Position numbers and translations under genes: made by a program. Below the pieces are notes generated by a model. It saw only the letters and a program-made list of their open reading frames with translations, was not told the DNA's origin and searched no databases. Source: Tissierella simiarum (lineage in GTDB: Bacteria > Bacillota > Clostridia > Tissierellales > Tissierellaceae). From it: a stretch of DNA of 64,000 bases. Where the stretch lies: positions 62,001 to 126,000 of the forward strand of contig NZ_JAHLPM010000001.1 of the NCBI RefSeq assembly GCF_018917865.1, given 5' to 3'. Shown one piece after another: positions 10,401 to 18,662 of this stretch. Position 1 is the stretch's first letter. Each line of letters begins with the position of its first letter.

Positions 10401-11230
10401 ATTGTAGCTAAATCCATTAAACATAAAGGTTTTTCTTTTTCTCCATAAACATAGTTCCTGGAATTTAGATACTCTTTAAAAGTTTCTTCGATTATTTCTT
10501 TATATTTGCTTTCTTCAATATCTACATTAACTATCTCTGTCATGAAAGTAGTATGTCTACAATGATCTGACCAATAAGTATCTATTACTTTTAATTCTGT
10601 TATAGTTGGATCTCTTCTTTCTTCCTCTTTAAAGTAGTCCTGACAAAACAAAACATCTTCCATATCCATACCAATTCCGTACTTTGACTTAAATAATTTT
10701 AATTCTTCTTTCGTCATACTAATAAAGCCTTCAATTATTTCAACTTTATTCCTTTCTCCATCTTCCTCTTCATAAGTAAAACTTTCAAAAGATATTTCTC
10801 TCATTTCTATAGAGTTTATATAATAACTTTTAATAGTTTCTAGATCTCTTTCTTCAATATTTTCAAGGATTATTATTTTTGAGTTTTTAACTTTTATTTC
10901 TTCATTATTTGTTAAAACTGTTAGCAATTCTCTCAAAGAATCTTCTCTTTGATTATATTGTCCTGGTAAATACTCTACTCTAAATAGTTTTTCTTTTTCA
11001 TCTACTGGAAGGTTATTTTCATATACATAATCTATAGCTTGTTCTGAAAGTATTTTATCTACTGCATTATGAAAATCTTTTTCGGATATATTTATTAAAT
11101 CGTATACATTTACTACTCTTACTTTAGTTAAATTATCTATTCCTAAATAATCTTTAAACTCTTTTAAAAGTAATTGACCTTCTACGTTGAAATCTTCTTT
11201 CTTTTCAATAAACACCCTTTTATATTGCAA
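7475..11230 (-). CDS. purL: Large single-chain FGAM synthase with degenerate glutaminase triad
   Basis: Converts FGAR to FGAM, step 4. 1251 residues in one chain, combining PurS/PurL/PurQ-like regions. TTG start with AAGGAGGG six bases upstream. Synthase motifs are intact: DHCRHTTF near residue 223, HNHPTEMEPFGGAST, GGRTGRDGLGGA, IGGKDSMSGT. In the C-terminal class I amidotransferase domain (from about residue 990) the nucleophile elbow GICNGFQ reads GIGNGFQ (Gly1092, codon GGT at 7955-7957). The usual catalytic His and Glu region after SPDGRVLG reads TCASIDR (Ser1222, Asp1224). All three triad positions are therefore changed. First gene of the operon, below the tandem riboswitch. Confidence 0.95.
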   Translation of the reverse strand: MQYKRVFIEKKEDFNVEGQLLLKEFKDYLGIDNLTKVRVVNVYDLINISEKDFHNAVDKILSEQAIDYVYENNLPVDEKEKLFRVEYLPGQYNQREDSLRELLTVLTNNEEIKVKNSKIIILENIEERDLETIKSYYINSIEMREISFESFTYEEEDGERNKVEIIEGFISMTKEELKLFKSKYGIGMDMEDVLFCQDYFKEEERRDPTITELKVIDTYWSDHCRHTTFMTEIVNVDIEESKYKEIIEETFKEYLNSRNYVYGEKEKPLCLMDLATINMKEIKKKGLLEDKEESEEVNAASIEIDVDIDGKAEKWLLMFKNETHNHPTEMEPFGGASTCLGGGIRDPLSGRSYVYQAMRITGAADPRQKYEETLAGKLPQRKITQRAMEGYSSYGNQIGAPAGLVKEIYHEGYVAKRMEVGALVAAAPKSWVVRGKSEPGDLVILVGGRTGRDGLGGAVGSSKEHTEDSLNTSGAEVQKGNPPLERKIVRLFRKEEVSKMIKKCNDFGAGGVSVAIGELADGLNINLDKVPLKYSGLDGTEIALSESQERMAVVIDKENLDRFLKYVEEEDLEGTVVATVSSEKRLHMTWKDDTIVNISRAFLDTNGIRKKTKVSVGKPEKEEYLNQNPSYIKGKNIKEDWIKNMSQLNISNQKCLIEKFDHTVGSGTVLMPLGGKHKLTPAEGMAAKIPVLHGETKTCSLMTYGFDPELSKWSPFHGGYYAVIESIAKSVAMGGDYRKLRLTFQEYFERLGEDEIKWGKPFSALLGAYLVEKELDIPSIGGKDSMSGTFEEIHVPPTLISFAVGVDKVDNIISPEFKAIDNEIVLIPLNINEQGMVDLNQLKINYERIKELIDKKIILSASTVKFGGIGRSISEMAFGNKIGFKFIEDINKDKLFTPMYGSLIVELQNGVKAEEVLESIEYKILGKTIKDEFIQIDKDFIDLNQLISEWESPLQDIFPEKEDIKENIENIEYTTGNKIYKGIKVAKPKVFIPIFTGTHGEYDMERAFKEAGGEVETFVFKTLSLGNIEDSFKEMAKKIRECQIIGLPNGAVLGDEPETGGKLIKVIFNNPYIKEAVNNHLYEKDGLILGIGNGFQGLIKSGLIESGQITDLKEDSVYVAYNKLGQHISTLVNIKVTSNLSPWFNEMNVGEIYTAPLSTKEGRIIGDSNRIKNLISKGQVSSQYVDLEGRPTYNGSFNPTGSNLAIESMTSPDGRVLGTCASIDRLGKSLYKNGKIQGSHKIFESGIKYFD

Positions 11231-11254
11231 AATAAACCCTCCTTCAAATTAAAT

Positions 11255-11304
11255 AAAACCCAGTCAGGTAGGCAAAGCGAAACCTACCCGACTGGGTTTT
11301 TATC
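11255..11304 (-). terminator. Riboswitch-controlled intrinsic terminator before purL
   Basis: In the minus-strand transcript a long GC-rich stem (CCCAGTCGGGTAGG pairing with CCTACCTGACTGGG around a short loop) is followed by TTTTATTT, just after the second aptamer and about 25 bases before the purL start. This is a standard intrinsic terminator and forms the expression platform of the leader. Confidence 0.93.
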
Positions 11305-11388
11305 CCTTCGGTGTAATACTGCTAAATGCAATATCTGTACCGCTTGGACCAGCAAGGATAATCCTTCGGAACCCTAGGTACACTTCCA
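11303..11388 (-). ncRNA. ykkC-class aptamer, probably PRPP riboswitch (second of tandem)
   Basis: Read on the minus strand, the leader contains the ykkC signature ACCTAGGGTTCCG, then CTGGTCCAAGCGGTACAG, then ACACCGAAGGGA, directly before the terminator. Subtype assignment rests on context: ykkC subtype 2b RNAs bind PRPP, often follow a guanine aptamer, and precede purine biosynthesis genes. PRPP binding would favour antitermination. Fine ends are approximate. Confidence 0.87.
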
Positions 11389-11455
11389 CTCATAGTTAAA
11401 TGATTCACGGTCATTTAGTAGAAACTTCCCAACCCTATTATGGGAAATATATGAG
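11389..11455 (-). ncRNA. Guanine riboswitch aptamer (first of tandem)
   Basis: The minus-strand RNA has a P1 stem CTCAT/ATGAG, a P2 hairpin TTCCCATAATAGGGTTGGGAA, the purine-aptamer junction GTTTCTAC, a P3 hairpin around ACCGTGAA, and the junction ACTATGAG. The base corresponding to position 74 in xpt numbering is C, which specifies guanine/hypoxanthine rather than adenine. Confidence 0.93.
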
Positions 11456-11478
11456 CTACAACTGTATTTTCTAATTAA

Positions 11479-11507
11479 ATATTATCAATATAGTTTATAT
11501 AAGTCAA
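11479..11507 (-). promoter_or_regulatory. Housekeeping promoter of the purine operon
   Basis: On the minus strand TTGACT is followed after exactly 17 bases by TAATAT, about 25 bases upstream of the guanine aptamer. Close sigma-A match in the right place. Confidence 0.8.
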
Positions 11508-11704
11508 GGGTTATTTATCATTGTTTTTATATATTGTTCACTATATAATAAACAATTAAAAGATTTTTTTATCTTTTTTATATTGTTTGTGATTTTAATG
11601 ACTTAAATTCTAAAAAAACTTTACTTTGTTAACTGTTTGTAACTTGTTTGTCACCTATTTCTTCCATTTAATAGCTATAATATATTTAGAAAGGAGTAGG
11701 TTTA

Positions 11705-13276
11705 ATGAGAAGAAAAACAACTTTTGTTATATTAGTTTTAATAATAGGAATCTTAATAATAAGTTGTACAAAGAAAAAAAGTCTTCCTTCCAATTTAACT
11801 TTAGAGCAATCAATTAAAGAAATAATTACATCTAAAGGCAATGGATATAATTTTCTGAAAGACCAAGGATATATGGAACATATGAACAAACTAGGTAAAG
11901 AATTAACTCCAAATAATACTTTTGAAGAAACTCATTACGCTATTGGAGATTTAGATGGAGATACTATTCCTGAGCTAGCCGTATTTAAACAAAGGAATCC
12001 AGATGATGTTAACGACGAAGGTTCTCTTGAAATTTATAAGTTCAATGGAGAAAAATATAAAATTATAGACAAGATTGCCATGAACTATGATAACACCAAT
12101 TATCAAATAGTCATTGGTAAAATTGCTAAAAATCAAAATGGACTATTACTTAATAACCAAGTAGGAGCTCATTCCGGAATAACCTATGGATTCATACTTA
12201 AAGATGGAAAGCTTAAAGAAATATTGAATGAAAAAAAACTCCCTTTAATATCTGTTTATACAAGTAATGAAATAAAAGATATAGATAATGATGGAATTCT
12301 AGAATTTAGTATATATATTATAGACCCAGAAACTGAAGATTCAAGTTCTGTTGGCTCAGATAAAATTACGCTTTGGTATAAATGGGATGGCAAAGATGGA
12401 GGCACTATAGTAGATTTTGAAAGAAAAGATTTATCTACTATTCCTTCAGATAAAGATGTATTTCAACAAGCTAAAAATTTAATGGATAGTAATTTACTTG
12501 AATCCTTCAATTATATCTTTGAAAGCCAAGATAAATTATCTAAGCTTGACAATACTGAACTTCTTCAAGCTTATATTTCTAAGCTTGAAAATATGCTTTC
12601 AGATAAAAATACGGAATTGGAAAATTTATTTGCTAAATATGATAAAGTCAATAATTATGATTATCTAACAAAAAAATATGGTCTAACATTAAACAAGTTT
12701 AACGATATTGAATACTTAAAAAGAGAAAAAATCTTAATAGATGAACCAGAACTAAAACAATATCTAATAAACAATATTACTTTAGGCTATAAATTAGCAT
12801 CTTCTGAAGGCATGTATTACTTTGTAATTGATAACCAAAAATTTATAGATACCTTTGGAAAGAAAATTACCAATGAATATGTTGATTATTTAAAAATTCT
12901 AGCTCTTGATACAAATTTACCTTATTTAAATGATGGAGCTTTAACTATTTCTTTAGAAAAATTAGCAGAAAGAATTATAAGTCTTGAAAACTATAAAATG
13001 ATTTATCCTTATTCAAGCTTATTGTCTAAAGTAGATGAGCTTTATAAAAATTATATATTCGTTTTCCTTTACGGAGATAACCATGATCCTCATTTTAACT
13101 ATGAAACTAATGTAATGAAAAAAGAAGTATTAGACCAATTCAACGAAGTAGTTAATGAATATAGTTATTCTTATTTTGCCGATATAATAAAAGAATTTAG
13201 AGGAGAATTAGGTAAGAATGGTAATAAAATTAACGATAGTATAAGAGAAACAATGAATCAAAGACTTGGTCTTTGA
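11705..13276 (+). CDS. Lipoprotein of unknown function with Asp-rich loops
   Basis: I do not recognise a named family. The N-terminus (MRRKTTFVILV through LIISC) is a lipoprotein signal with the lipobox Cys at residue 21, so the protein is probably anchored outside the membrane. Two Asp-rich loops, DLDGDTIPELAVF near residue 82 and DIDNDGILEF near residue 191, resemble FG-GAP/VCBS-type calcium loops as in many Firmicute lipoproteins. The second half is mostly helical, with coiled-coil potential near residues 280-330. ATG start with AAAGGAG ten bases upstream. Monocistronic: divergent from the purine operon and ending in a terminator that overlaps its last codons. Confidence 0.8.
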   Translation: MRRKTTFVILVLIIGILIISCTKKKSLPSNLTLEQSIKEIITSKGNGYNFLKDQGYMEHMNKLGKELTPNNTFEETHYAIGDLDGDTIPELAVFKQRNPDDVNDEGSLEIYKFNGEKYKIIDKIAMNYDNTNYQIVIGKIAKNQNGLLLNNQVGAHSGITYGFILKDGKLKEILNEKKLPLISVYTSNEIKDIDNDGILEFSIYIIDPETEDSSSVGSDKITLWYKWDGKDGGTIVDFERKDLSTIPSDKDVFQQAKNLMDSNLLESFNYIFESQDKLSKLDNTELLQAYISKLENMLSDKNTELENLFAKYDKVNNYDYLTKKYGLTLNKFNDIEYLKREKILIDEPELKQYLINNITLGYKLASSEGMYYFVIDNQKFIDTFGKKITNEYVDYLKILALDTNLPYLNDGALTISLEKLAERIISLENYKMIYPYSSLLSKVDELYKNYIFVFLYGDNHDPHFNYETNVMKKEVLDQFNEVVNEYSYSYFADIIKEFRGELGKNGNKINDSIRETMNQRLGL

Positions 13277-13296
13277 TTCATTGTTTTATATTCTAT
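13249..13296 (+). terminator. Intrinsic terminator overlapping the lipoprotein stop codon
   Basis: ACAATGAATCAAAGAC pairs with the downstream GTCTTTGATTCATTGT around a tiny loop and is followed by TTTTA. The first arm encodes the last residues of the lipoprotein gene. Confidence 0.85.
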
Positions 13297-13390
13297 AAAT
13301 TGCCTTTTAACCCTTTAAATTGCCACTATTCTCTTGTATAATGGAATAAGTATGGTTATATAAAAGAAAAATGATAGAGGTGCAAATAAA

Positions 13391-14413
13391 ATGAACTTAA
13401 AGGAAGTCAAAAATGTAGCTAGAGAAAAGATGAAAGGTTATTGCAGAGTATGCCCAGTATGTAATGGAATAGCTTGTGCAGGAGAAGTTCCTGGTATGGG
13501 TGGTTCCTTAACGGGATCTAGTTTTAAGAGTAATGTAGAAGATTTAAGTAAGGTTAAATTAAAATTAAAGACTATTCATAATGCAAAGAATCCAGATTTG
13601 ACCTTTGATTTTTTCAATACAAAATTAGATATTCCTATAATTGCTGCTCCAATAACTGGCAGTGCCTTTAATATGGGTGGTGCATTAACTGAGGAAGAAT
13701 ATATAGATAGTGCAGTAAACGGAAGTTTAGATGCTGGTACTATAGCTATGATAGGAGATTCTGCCGATCCAACTCTATATGAAAGCGGACTTGAAGCTCT
13801 TAAAAAAGTAAATGGAAAAGGTGTAGCTATTCTTAAACCTAAAGAAAATGAAGTTGTTATTGAATCCATAAAAAAAGCAGAGGAAACAAAAACTATTGCT
13901 GTAGGAATGGATATTGACGGTGCCGGACTAATTACAATGGCTTTAAAAGGTACTCCCGTTGGTCCAAAAACTGTAGAAGAGTTAAAAGAAATTATTTCTT
14001 CTACTAATTTACCTTTTATATTAAAAGGTGTAATGACAAAAGAAGAAGCTCTTTTAGCAGTAGAAGTCGGGGCAAAAGCCATAGTTGTCTCAAATCATGG
14101 TGGCAGAATATTAGACCATTGCCAATCTACAGCAAAGGTACTGCCTGAAATAAGTAAGTCTGTTAAAGGCAAGATTATGGTTCTTGTAGACGGTGGAATC
14201 CGTTCAGGAGTAGATGTATTTAAGATGATTGCTTTAGGAGCAGACGCTGTTTTAGTAGGCAGACCTATAATTTTTGGCGCTTTTGGCGGATATAAGGAAG
14301 GAGTTTCATTAATAATTGAAGACATGAAGAACCAACTACTTCAAGCCATGATATTGACTGGTGCTAAAGATTTATCATCTATAGATGAGTCTATGATTTC
14401 CATTGAATGGTAA
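13391..14413 (+). CDS. FMN-dependent alpha-hydroxy-acid oxidase/dehydrogenase family protein
   Basis: 340-residue TIM-barrel flavoprotein of the glycolate/lactate oxidase family as found in clostridia. Family features are AAPITGSAFN near residue 85, ILKGVMTKEEALLAVE near residue 213 (substrate/FMN Lys), VSNHGGRILD near residue 233 with the catalytic His, and the phosphate-binding DGGIRSG and LVGRPIIFG. The N-terminus carries a Cys-rich CRVCPVCNGIACAGEVPGMGG-type segment (residues 18-38), typical of the anaerobe subfamily and absent from classic oxidases. Reaction and acceptor cannot be read from sequence. ATG start, RBS AGAGGTG. Monocistronic, with a strong terminator. Confidence 0.9.
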   Translation: MNLKEVKNVAREKMKGYCRVCPVCNGIACAGEVPGMGGSLTGSSFKSNVEDLSKVKLKLKTIHNAKNPDLTFDFFNTKLDIPIIAAPITGSAFNMGGALTEEEYIDSAVNGSLDAGTIAMIGDSADPTLYESGLEALKKVNGKGVAILKPKENEVVIESIKKAEETKTIAVGMDIDGAGLITMALKGTPVGPKTVEELKEIISSTNLPFILKGVMTKEEALLAVEVGAKAIVVSNHGGRILDHCQSTAKVLPEISKSVKGKIMVLVDGGIRSGVDVFKMIALGADAVLVGRPIIFGAFGGYKEGVSLIIEDMKNQLLQAMILTGAKDLSSIDESMISIEW

Positions 14414-14458
14414 AGATTTCCATTATTGCATTTTAGATTAATGAGTATATCACTATAA

Positions 14459-14496
14459 AAAATCTGACGGAGAAAATTCTCCGTCAGATTTTTTAA
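14459..14496 (+). terminator. Intrinsic terminator after the FMN enzyme gene
   Basis: AAAATCTGACGGAGAA pairs with TTCTCCGTCAGATTTT, then a T-run. Nearly loop-free stem. Confidence 0.93.
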
Positions 14497-14609
14497 TTAT
14501 CACTTATATATTTTTTAATAACAAATAAAATTTTAACTAGAAAACAATCATAAATTCATATTTATTTAATATTATATATTAGATACTACTGTCAAGAGGG
14601 GGAATTGTT

Positions 14610-15509
14610 TTGTTGTCTAGAAAAGACTTTATAAAGATGTCTCTAGAAGTAAACTTATTTTTTCAAAGGATAATGAAAGAACATATGATATTTATGGAAA
14701 CTGCTTTTCCAGTAATAGATAGTGAATATATAATAGACGCTAATCAGTTAAAAAGAAGCTTTGAAGAGTTGCTAAGCGAAACAGTTATTTTTGCCAATGG
14801 TGCAGTAAGTAATAAAGTTTTAAAATCAGATGAGATAGTGACGCGTTTTACTTTAAGAGCTGAACAAATTACTCAAAATCTTTCAGGTTCCTGTATAAAC
14901 ACTAATATAACTTTAGCTGAGCTTAAATTAACATCAGATCCCAAATTTGACTATACTGAATGGTTAGAATCAAAAGTTTACAGCATTAATGAAAGAGCTA
15001 TAAATTTAGTAAAAGAAGTTATAAATTTTAAAGAAGACGTCTTAAGTCGTGTATTAGATTGTAAGATGTTTACTTATCTTTATCCACTTCTTATTGATCA
15101 TATTTTAAGAGAAGCAAGGCTCTATTTAGAAACACTAAAATCTCTTCAAAAGAAAACTATTCCAAATGATAACATTATTGAAGATACAGACTTTTGGAAT
15201 GTAATTATGAAAGAGCATGCTTTATTTATAAGGGGATTATTAGATCCAACTGAAGATAAGCTTATAAAAACTGCAAATGATTTTGCCGAATTATTTAAGA
15301 AAATCATTGAAGAATCAATTAAAGATAATGAAAAAAATATTGTTGAGAAAAGTTTAAAAGCAACTCTAGGTATAAAGGATTTTAAAGCAGCTGGAACTGA
15401 AGGTCTAATCCAGTGTAAGATTAGGTCCATTATGGTTCCTCTTCTTGGGGATCATGTTTTAAGAGAGGCTAACCATTATATAAGATTATTAAATTCTTTC
15501 AGAAAATAG
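14610..15509 (+). CDS. DUF2935 family protein (two-domain helical, possible metal binder)
   Basis: 299 residues made of two similar helical halves. The first carries MKEHMIFMETAF near residue 22 and DHILREARLYLE near residue 155; the second repeats MKEHALFIRGLLDP near residue 192 and DHVLREANHYIRLL near residue 280. This repeated EHxxF ... DHxxRE pattern is typical of DUF2935, whose four-helix domains resemble hemerythrin-like metal sites. Function is unknown. The start is TTG at 14610 after AGAGGGGG; no better ATG exists. Own terminator downstream. Confidence 0.85.
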   Translation: MLSRKDFIKMSLEVNLFFQRIMKEHMIFMETAFPVIDSEYIIDANQLKRSFEELLSETVIFANGAVSNKVLKSDEIVTRFTLRAEQITQNLSGSCINTNITLAELKLTSDPKFDYTEWLESKVYSINERAINLVKEVINFKEDVLSRVLDCKMFTYLYPLLIDHILREARLYLETLKSLQKKTIPNDNIIEDTDFWNVIMKEHALFIRGLLDPTEDKLIKTANDFAELFKKIIEESIKDNEKNIVEKSLKATLGIKDFKAAGTEGLIQCKIRSIMVPLLGDHVLREANHYIRLLNSFRK

Positions 15510-15548
15510 TGAGTCGAGGAAAATTCTTCGACTCACTTAATATTTTTT
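15508..15548 (+). terminator. Intrinsic terminator after the DUF2935 gene
   Basis: AGTGAGTCGAGGAA pairs with TTCTTCGACTCACT, then TAATATTTTTT. Begins at the stop codon. Confidence 0.9.
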
Positions 15549-15740
15549 TACAACTACAAAGAAATTTCACCTTATCAACTTAAATGAAAGTTGAGAACTT
15601 TACTCCTTTTTTTATCATTACATCATTACTTTCATATTTACTATATCTTCCCATCTAGTGCTAATTATTTTACTAATTCACTCTTCATTCTTTTCTATTA
15701 ATTATATCAGATAACCATTTTTTAAATGTATCCTATTTAT

Positions 15741-16367
15741 TTAACTTTCTTTTTCTATAATCCAAAGACATAGACCTATAAGAATTATGGCTATAAAAAA
15801 CAGTTTGATTTTACTTGTATAGTTTTCCTTCATCATTCCGAATAAATAAAAACTCTTTGTAAACCTTCCTTTTGAAAACATTTCAAAGAAATAATAGAGA
15901 AATGGAATTAGGACACCAACAGATATTTGCTTAGTTATATAGGCTGATATCATTCCAATAGTTCCTAGGTAAAAGGAAGTTACATAGCTTCCAAATAGAA
16001 TAGTAACAATCTTAAAATCTACTCCAATAAATTTTAATGGAATAAATGCAATAACTAATACTAAAAGTAATTGTATTGATATAATAACAATTCTATAAAG
16101 AACAGTTTTCCAATAAGAATATATCTTTGAATAAACTATTTCATCTACTCCATACTCATGCTCAATTAAAGCAATTCTAACAAATATAGCTATTCCAAGA
16201 GGGGATAGAAGTTGTTCTCCAATAAAGATTACACCATCTTCTGATAGGCTGATTTTATCGACCATTAAATAAATAGCTCCTATATATACTAGAGCTAAAG
16301 CTATAATATTAAATGAAACTATTCTTATATTATTGTAAAATACCTTTTTTTCCAACTTTAAATCCAC
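15741..16367 (-). CDS. ABC-2-type permease subunit, small
   Basis: 208-residue hydrophobic protein with about six transmembrane stretches and no soluble domain. GTG start at 16367, overlapping the end of the preceding permease by 38 bp, so probably coupled. No family motif beyond an ABC-2-like membrane layout. Last gene of the module ATPase (17492-18346), large permease (16330-17484) and this protein. The export substrate is unknown. Confidence 0.7.
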   Translation of the reverse strand: MDLKLEKKVFYNNIRIVSFNIIALALVYIGAIYLMVDKISLSEDGVIFIGEQLLSPLGIAIFVRIALIEHEYGVDEIVYSKIYSYWKTVLYRIVIISIQLLLVLVIAFIPLKFIGVDFKIVTILFGSYVTSFYLGTIGMISAYITKQISVGVLIPFLYYFFEMFSKGRFTKSFYLFGMMKENYTSKIKLFFIAIILIGLCLWIIEKES

Positions 16368-17484
16368 TATTTATATTCCCTCTCTTTCTCTCCCATATTT
16401 TTATAGCTAAAAATAACAATACTAAAGAAAATATAATAAATAGAGTTCTATTTAAATATATATCCTTAATAAGAGGCTGAAATTGAGAGTAAGAAACAGC
16501 TCTATTAAACCTTATAAAATATTTTGTAGGCTGAACTCCTTCTGGTGTTAGTGGAGTCATACTGTACATCCAGTAAAAAAACTGAGCTATAATAGGGACT
16601 ATCCCATTATCAAATATAAGTTGAAGTACATAACTTAAAGAAGTTACAAACATAATAGTAGGGAAAATCCATAGTATAGAATATTTAAAAAATGCTGTAT
16701 AAGAAATAGGATCTCCTGTTACCTTTGAAAAATCATGAAACATCCATGTTGCATGACCTGCTACTAAAAATACTATTAAAATTGCAGCTGTTATATCTCC
16801 TAAATATTTTCCTATAATATATTTATAGGATGAAACTCTAGTAGTATATATAAGCTCATTAGTATTGTATCTTCTGTCTTTTATAAGAGTAAAAGCAGTT
16901 ATAAATACAGTAAAAAAACTTATAGCAATTCCTATATAATCTGCAAAGAGTCTTCCATAGGCATTAGTCACCTTATCTTCTTTAAGTATAGCATTATATA
17001 GCTCTATATCTTCATCATAATATCTACTACGAATAATAGACGAAAAATTATTTTCATTACTATATACCGTATTTCCACCTAAAGCTTTATCTACTTTATC
17101 TATAAATACATCATATTCATCATTAGTTTGAAAACTTATACTTTCCATTTCTTTTATTGTTTCTTTTAGAAATTGCATTTGTTCTTCGTTTATTTTTTCA
17201 TAGAACATATTTATTCCCTTAATTCTTAGAGTATCACCTGAATCATAATCAGCCTTCATAGTATTATAGGCATATTCAATATGATCTTCTAATGTAACTC
17301 CCTTTATAACTAAATCATTAGCAACACTATATTTAAACCTAGGAGGCATGGGCTTTATACCATCTCTTTTTATATCTCCTATAAATTGAGTATAATAAAA
17401 CAGGAATATAGATACTATTAGAATCAATATACTTAGACTTTTAGTTTGTTCCTTTATTTGCTTTAAAAATATTTTTCTAAACAC
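16330..17484 (-). CDS. ABC-2-type permease with large extracytoplasmic loop
   Basis: 384 residues. One N-terminal membrane helix (about 18-35), then roughly 140 hydrophilic residues probably outside the membrane, then five or six helices from about residue 190. This is the ABC-2 export permease plan. Starts 7 bp after the ATPase gene and overlaps the next permease gene. The conserved segment KDRRYNTNELIYTTRVSSYKY resembles the cytoplasmic linker of clostridial ABC-2 permeases. Substrate unknown. Confidence 0.75.
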   Translation of the reverse strand: MFRKIFLKQIKEQTKSLSILILIVSIFLFYYTQFIGDIKRDGIKPMPPRFKYSVANDLVIKGVTLEDHIEYAYNTMKADYDSGDTLRIKGINMFYEKINEEQMQFLKETIKEMESISFQTNDEYDVFIDKVDKALGGNTVYSNENNFSSIIRSRYYDEDIELYNAILKEDKVTNAYGRLFADYIGIAISFFTVFITAFTLIKDRRYNTNELIYTTRVSSYKYIIGKYLGDITAAILIVFLVAGHATWMFHDFSKVTGDPISYTAFFKYSILWIFPTIMFVTSLSYVLQLIFDNGIVPIIAQFFYWMYSMTPLTPEGVQPTKYFIRFNRAVSYSQFQPLIKDIYLNRTLFIIFSLVLLFLAIKIWERKRGNINSGFKVGKKGILQ

Positions 17485-17491
17485 TCTATTC

Positions 17492-18346
17492 CTACACCTC
17501 CTTTATAAGTTTCATATATGCATCTTCTAAAGTTGGAGAAATATTAATAGCATTTAGAGAGGGTTTCTCCTTTGATAATATTCTTAAGGAAATTTTATCC
17601 TCATCTATTATGGATGAAATAACATTGTACTTGTCCATAAATTGATGAAATTCTTCTACATCCGCAGTTAGATTCCATACATATCCATCAGCGTTTTTTA
17701 TTACATCTTTTACTGTTCCATTATAAATAACCTTTCCTTTATTGAGAATAGAAAGACTTTTACAACTTAAAGCAATATCTTCAACAATATGGGTTGATAA
17801 TAGTACAGTTTTTGTCTTTCCAAATTCAGAAAGCATATTCCTAACCCTTATTCTTTCCTCTGGATCAAGACCTGCCGTAGGCTCATCTACAATCAATACT
17901 TCTGGATCTCCTACTATTGCTACAGCAATACCTAGTCTTCTTTTCATTCCTCCTGAAAGTGCCTTTGTCTTTACCTTCCATAAGTCTTGTAGATGTACCA
18001 TTTCTAATCTATCTAATATTTCTCTTCTATTTAATCTTATATTGGATAGAGAAGCAAAGTAATCTAGTGTTTCATAAACCGTGAAATTTGGATAAAAGGA
18101 AAATTCTTGTGGAAGATATCCTATTATCTTTCGTATTTCCTCTTTATTTTCCACTCTTATACTATCATAATAGACTTCTCCAGATGTCTTAGGTAATAAT
18201 GTGGATAAAATTCTAATAAGAGTTGTCTTTCCAGCTCCATTAGGTCCTAAAAGCCCATGTATCCCTTCATCAAAGGTAAGATTTATATTTTCTAAAGCTC
18301 TATAAGATTCATAGTCTTTTATCAATTCTCTAATTTCAATTTTCAC
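17492..18346 (-). CDS. ABC exporter ATPase (second module)
   Basis: Nucleotide-binding subunit partnering the two downstream permeases. Walker A GPNGAGKTT, Q-loop LPQEF, signature ALSGGMKRR, Walker B VLIVDEPTAGLDPEER and H-loop LLSTHIVEDI. I chose the GTG at 18346 because AAGGAGG lies six to seven bases upstream; the open frame extends 14 codons further upstream without an RBS. The start overlaps the end of the small membrane protein gene by 11 bp. The C-terminal part resembles BcrA/YtrB-type drug or peptide exporter ATPases. Confidence 0.9.
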   Translation of the reverse strand: MKIEIRELIKDYESYRALENINLTFDEGIHGLLGPNGAGKTTLIRILSTLLPKTSGEVYYDSIRVENKEEIRKIIGYLPQEFSFYPNFTVYETLDYFASLSNIRLNRREILDRLEMVHLQDLWKVKTKALSGGMKRRLGIAVAIVGDPEVLIVDEPTAGLDPEERIRVRNMLSEFGKTKTVLLSTHIVEDIALSCKSLSILNKGKVIYNGTVKDVIKNADGYVWNLTADVEEFHQFMDKYNVISSIIDEDKISLRILSKEKPSLNAINISPTLEDAYMKLIKEV

Positions 18347-18641
18347 AGTAAATCCTCCTTTTAGTTTCTTTGATACTCCAATATTCATATACTTGAGCTC
18401 CTAATAAAAATGCTGGTACACATATACTTAACCATTCCATACTTAATCCTAATATAAAGTATAGTATCAAGCTTATAAAAGCTAAACTTCCAAATATTAA
18501 GCAAAATAGCCTTATTTCTATCTTTCTTAATATTCTTTTGTTTTGTTTTATTTTTTCTAATTGATATCTATCATACTCCTGTATTCTTACTTTTCTCCAT
18601 ACTTCATTTAAATATTGCCGATTATCTTCACAAGGTCTCAT
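18336..18641 (-). CDS. Small two-helix membrane protein, possible anti-sigma factor
   Basis: 101 residues: a charged N-terminal half (about 45 residues, rich in Arg/Lys/Gln), two membrane helices near 45-65 and 68-85, and a short Arg-rich tail. It directly follows the ECF sigma factor gene (21 bp) and overlaps the next ATPase start, so an anti-sigma role is suggested by position. It lacks a recognisable HxxxCxxC zinc anti-sigma motif. ATG start with GGAGG. Family not recognised. Confidence 0.6.
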   Translation of the reverse strand: MRPCEDNRQYLNEVWRKVRIQEYDRYQLEKIKQNKRILRKIEIRLFCLIFGSLAFISLILYFILGLSMEWLSICVPAFLLGAQVYEYWSIKETKRRIYCEN

Positions 18642-18662
18642 AAATTCTGCCTCCTTTTAATT

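Noticed and set aside
13576-14082. Minus-strand open frame opposite the FMN enzyme
   Set aside because: Low-complexity shadow of a conserved TIM-barrel gene on the plus strand.
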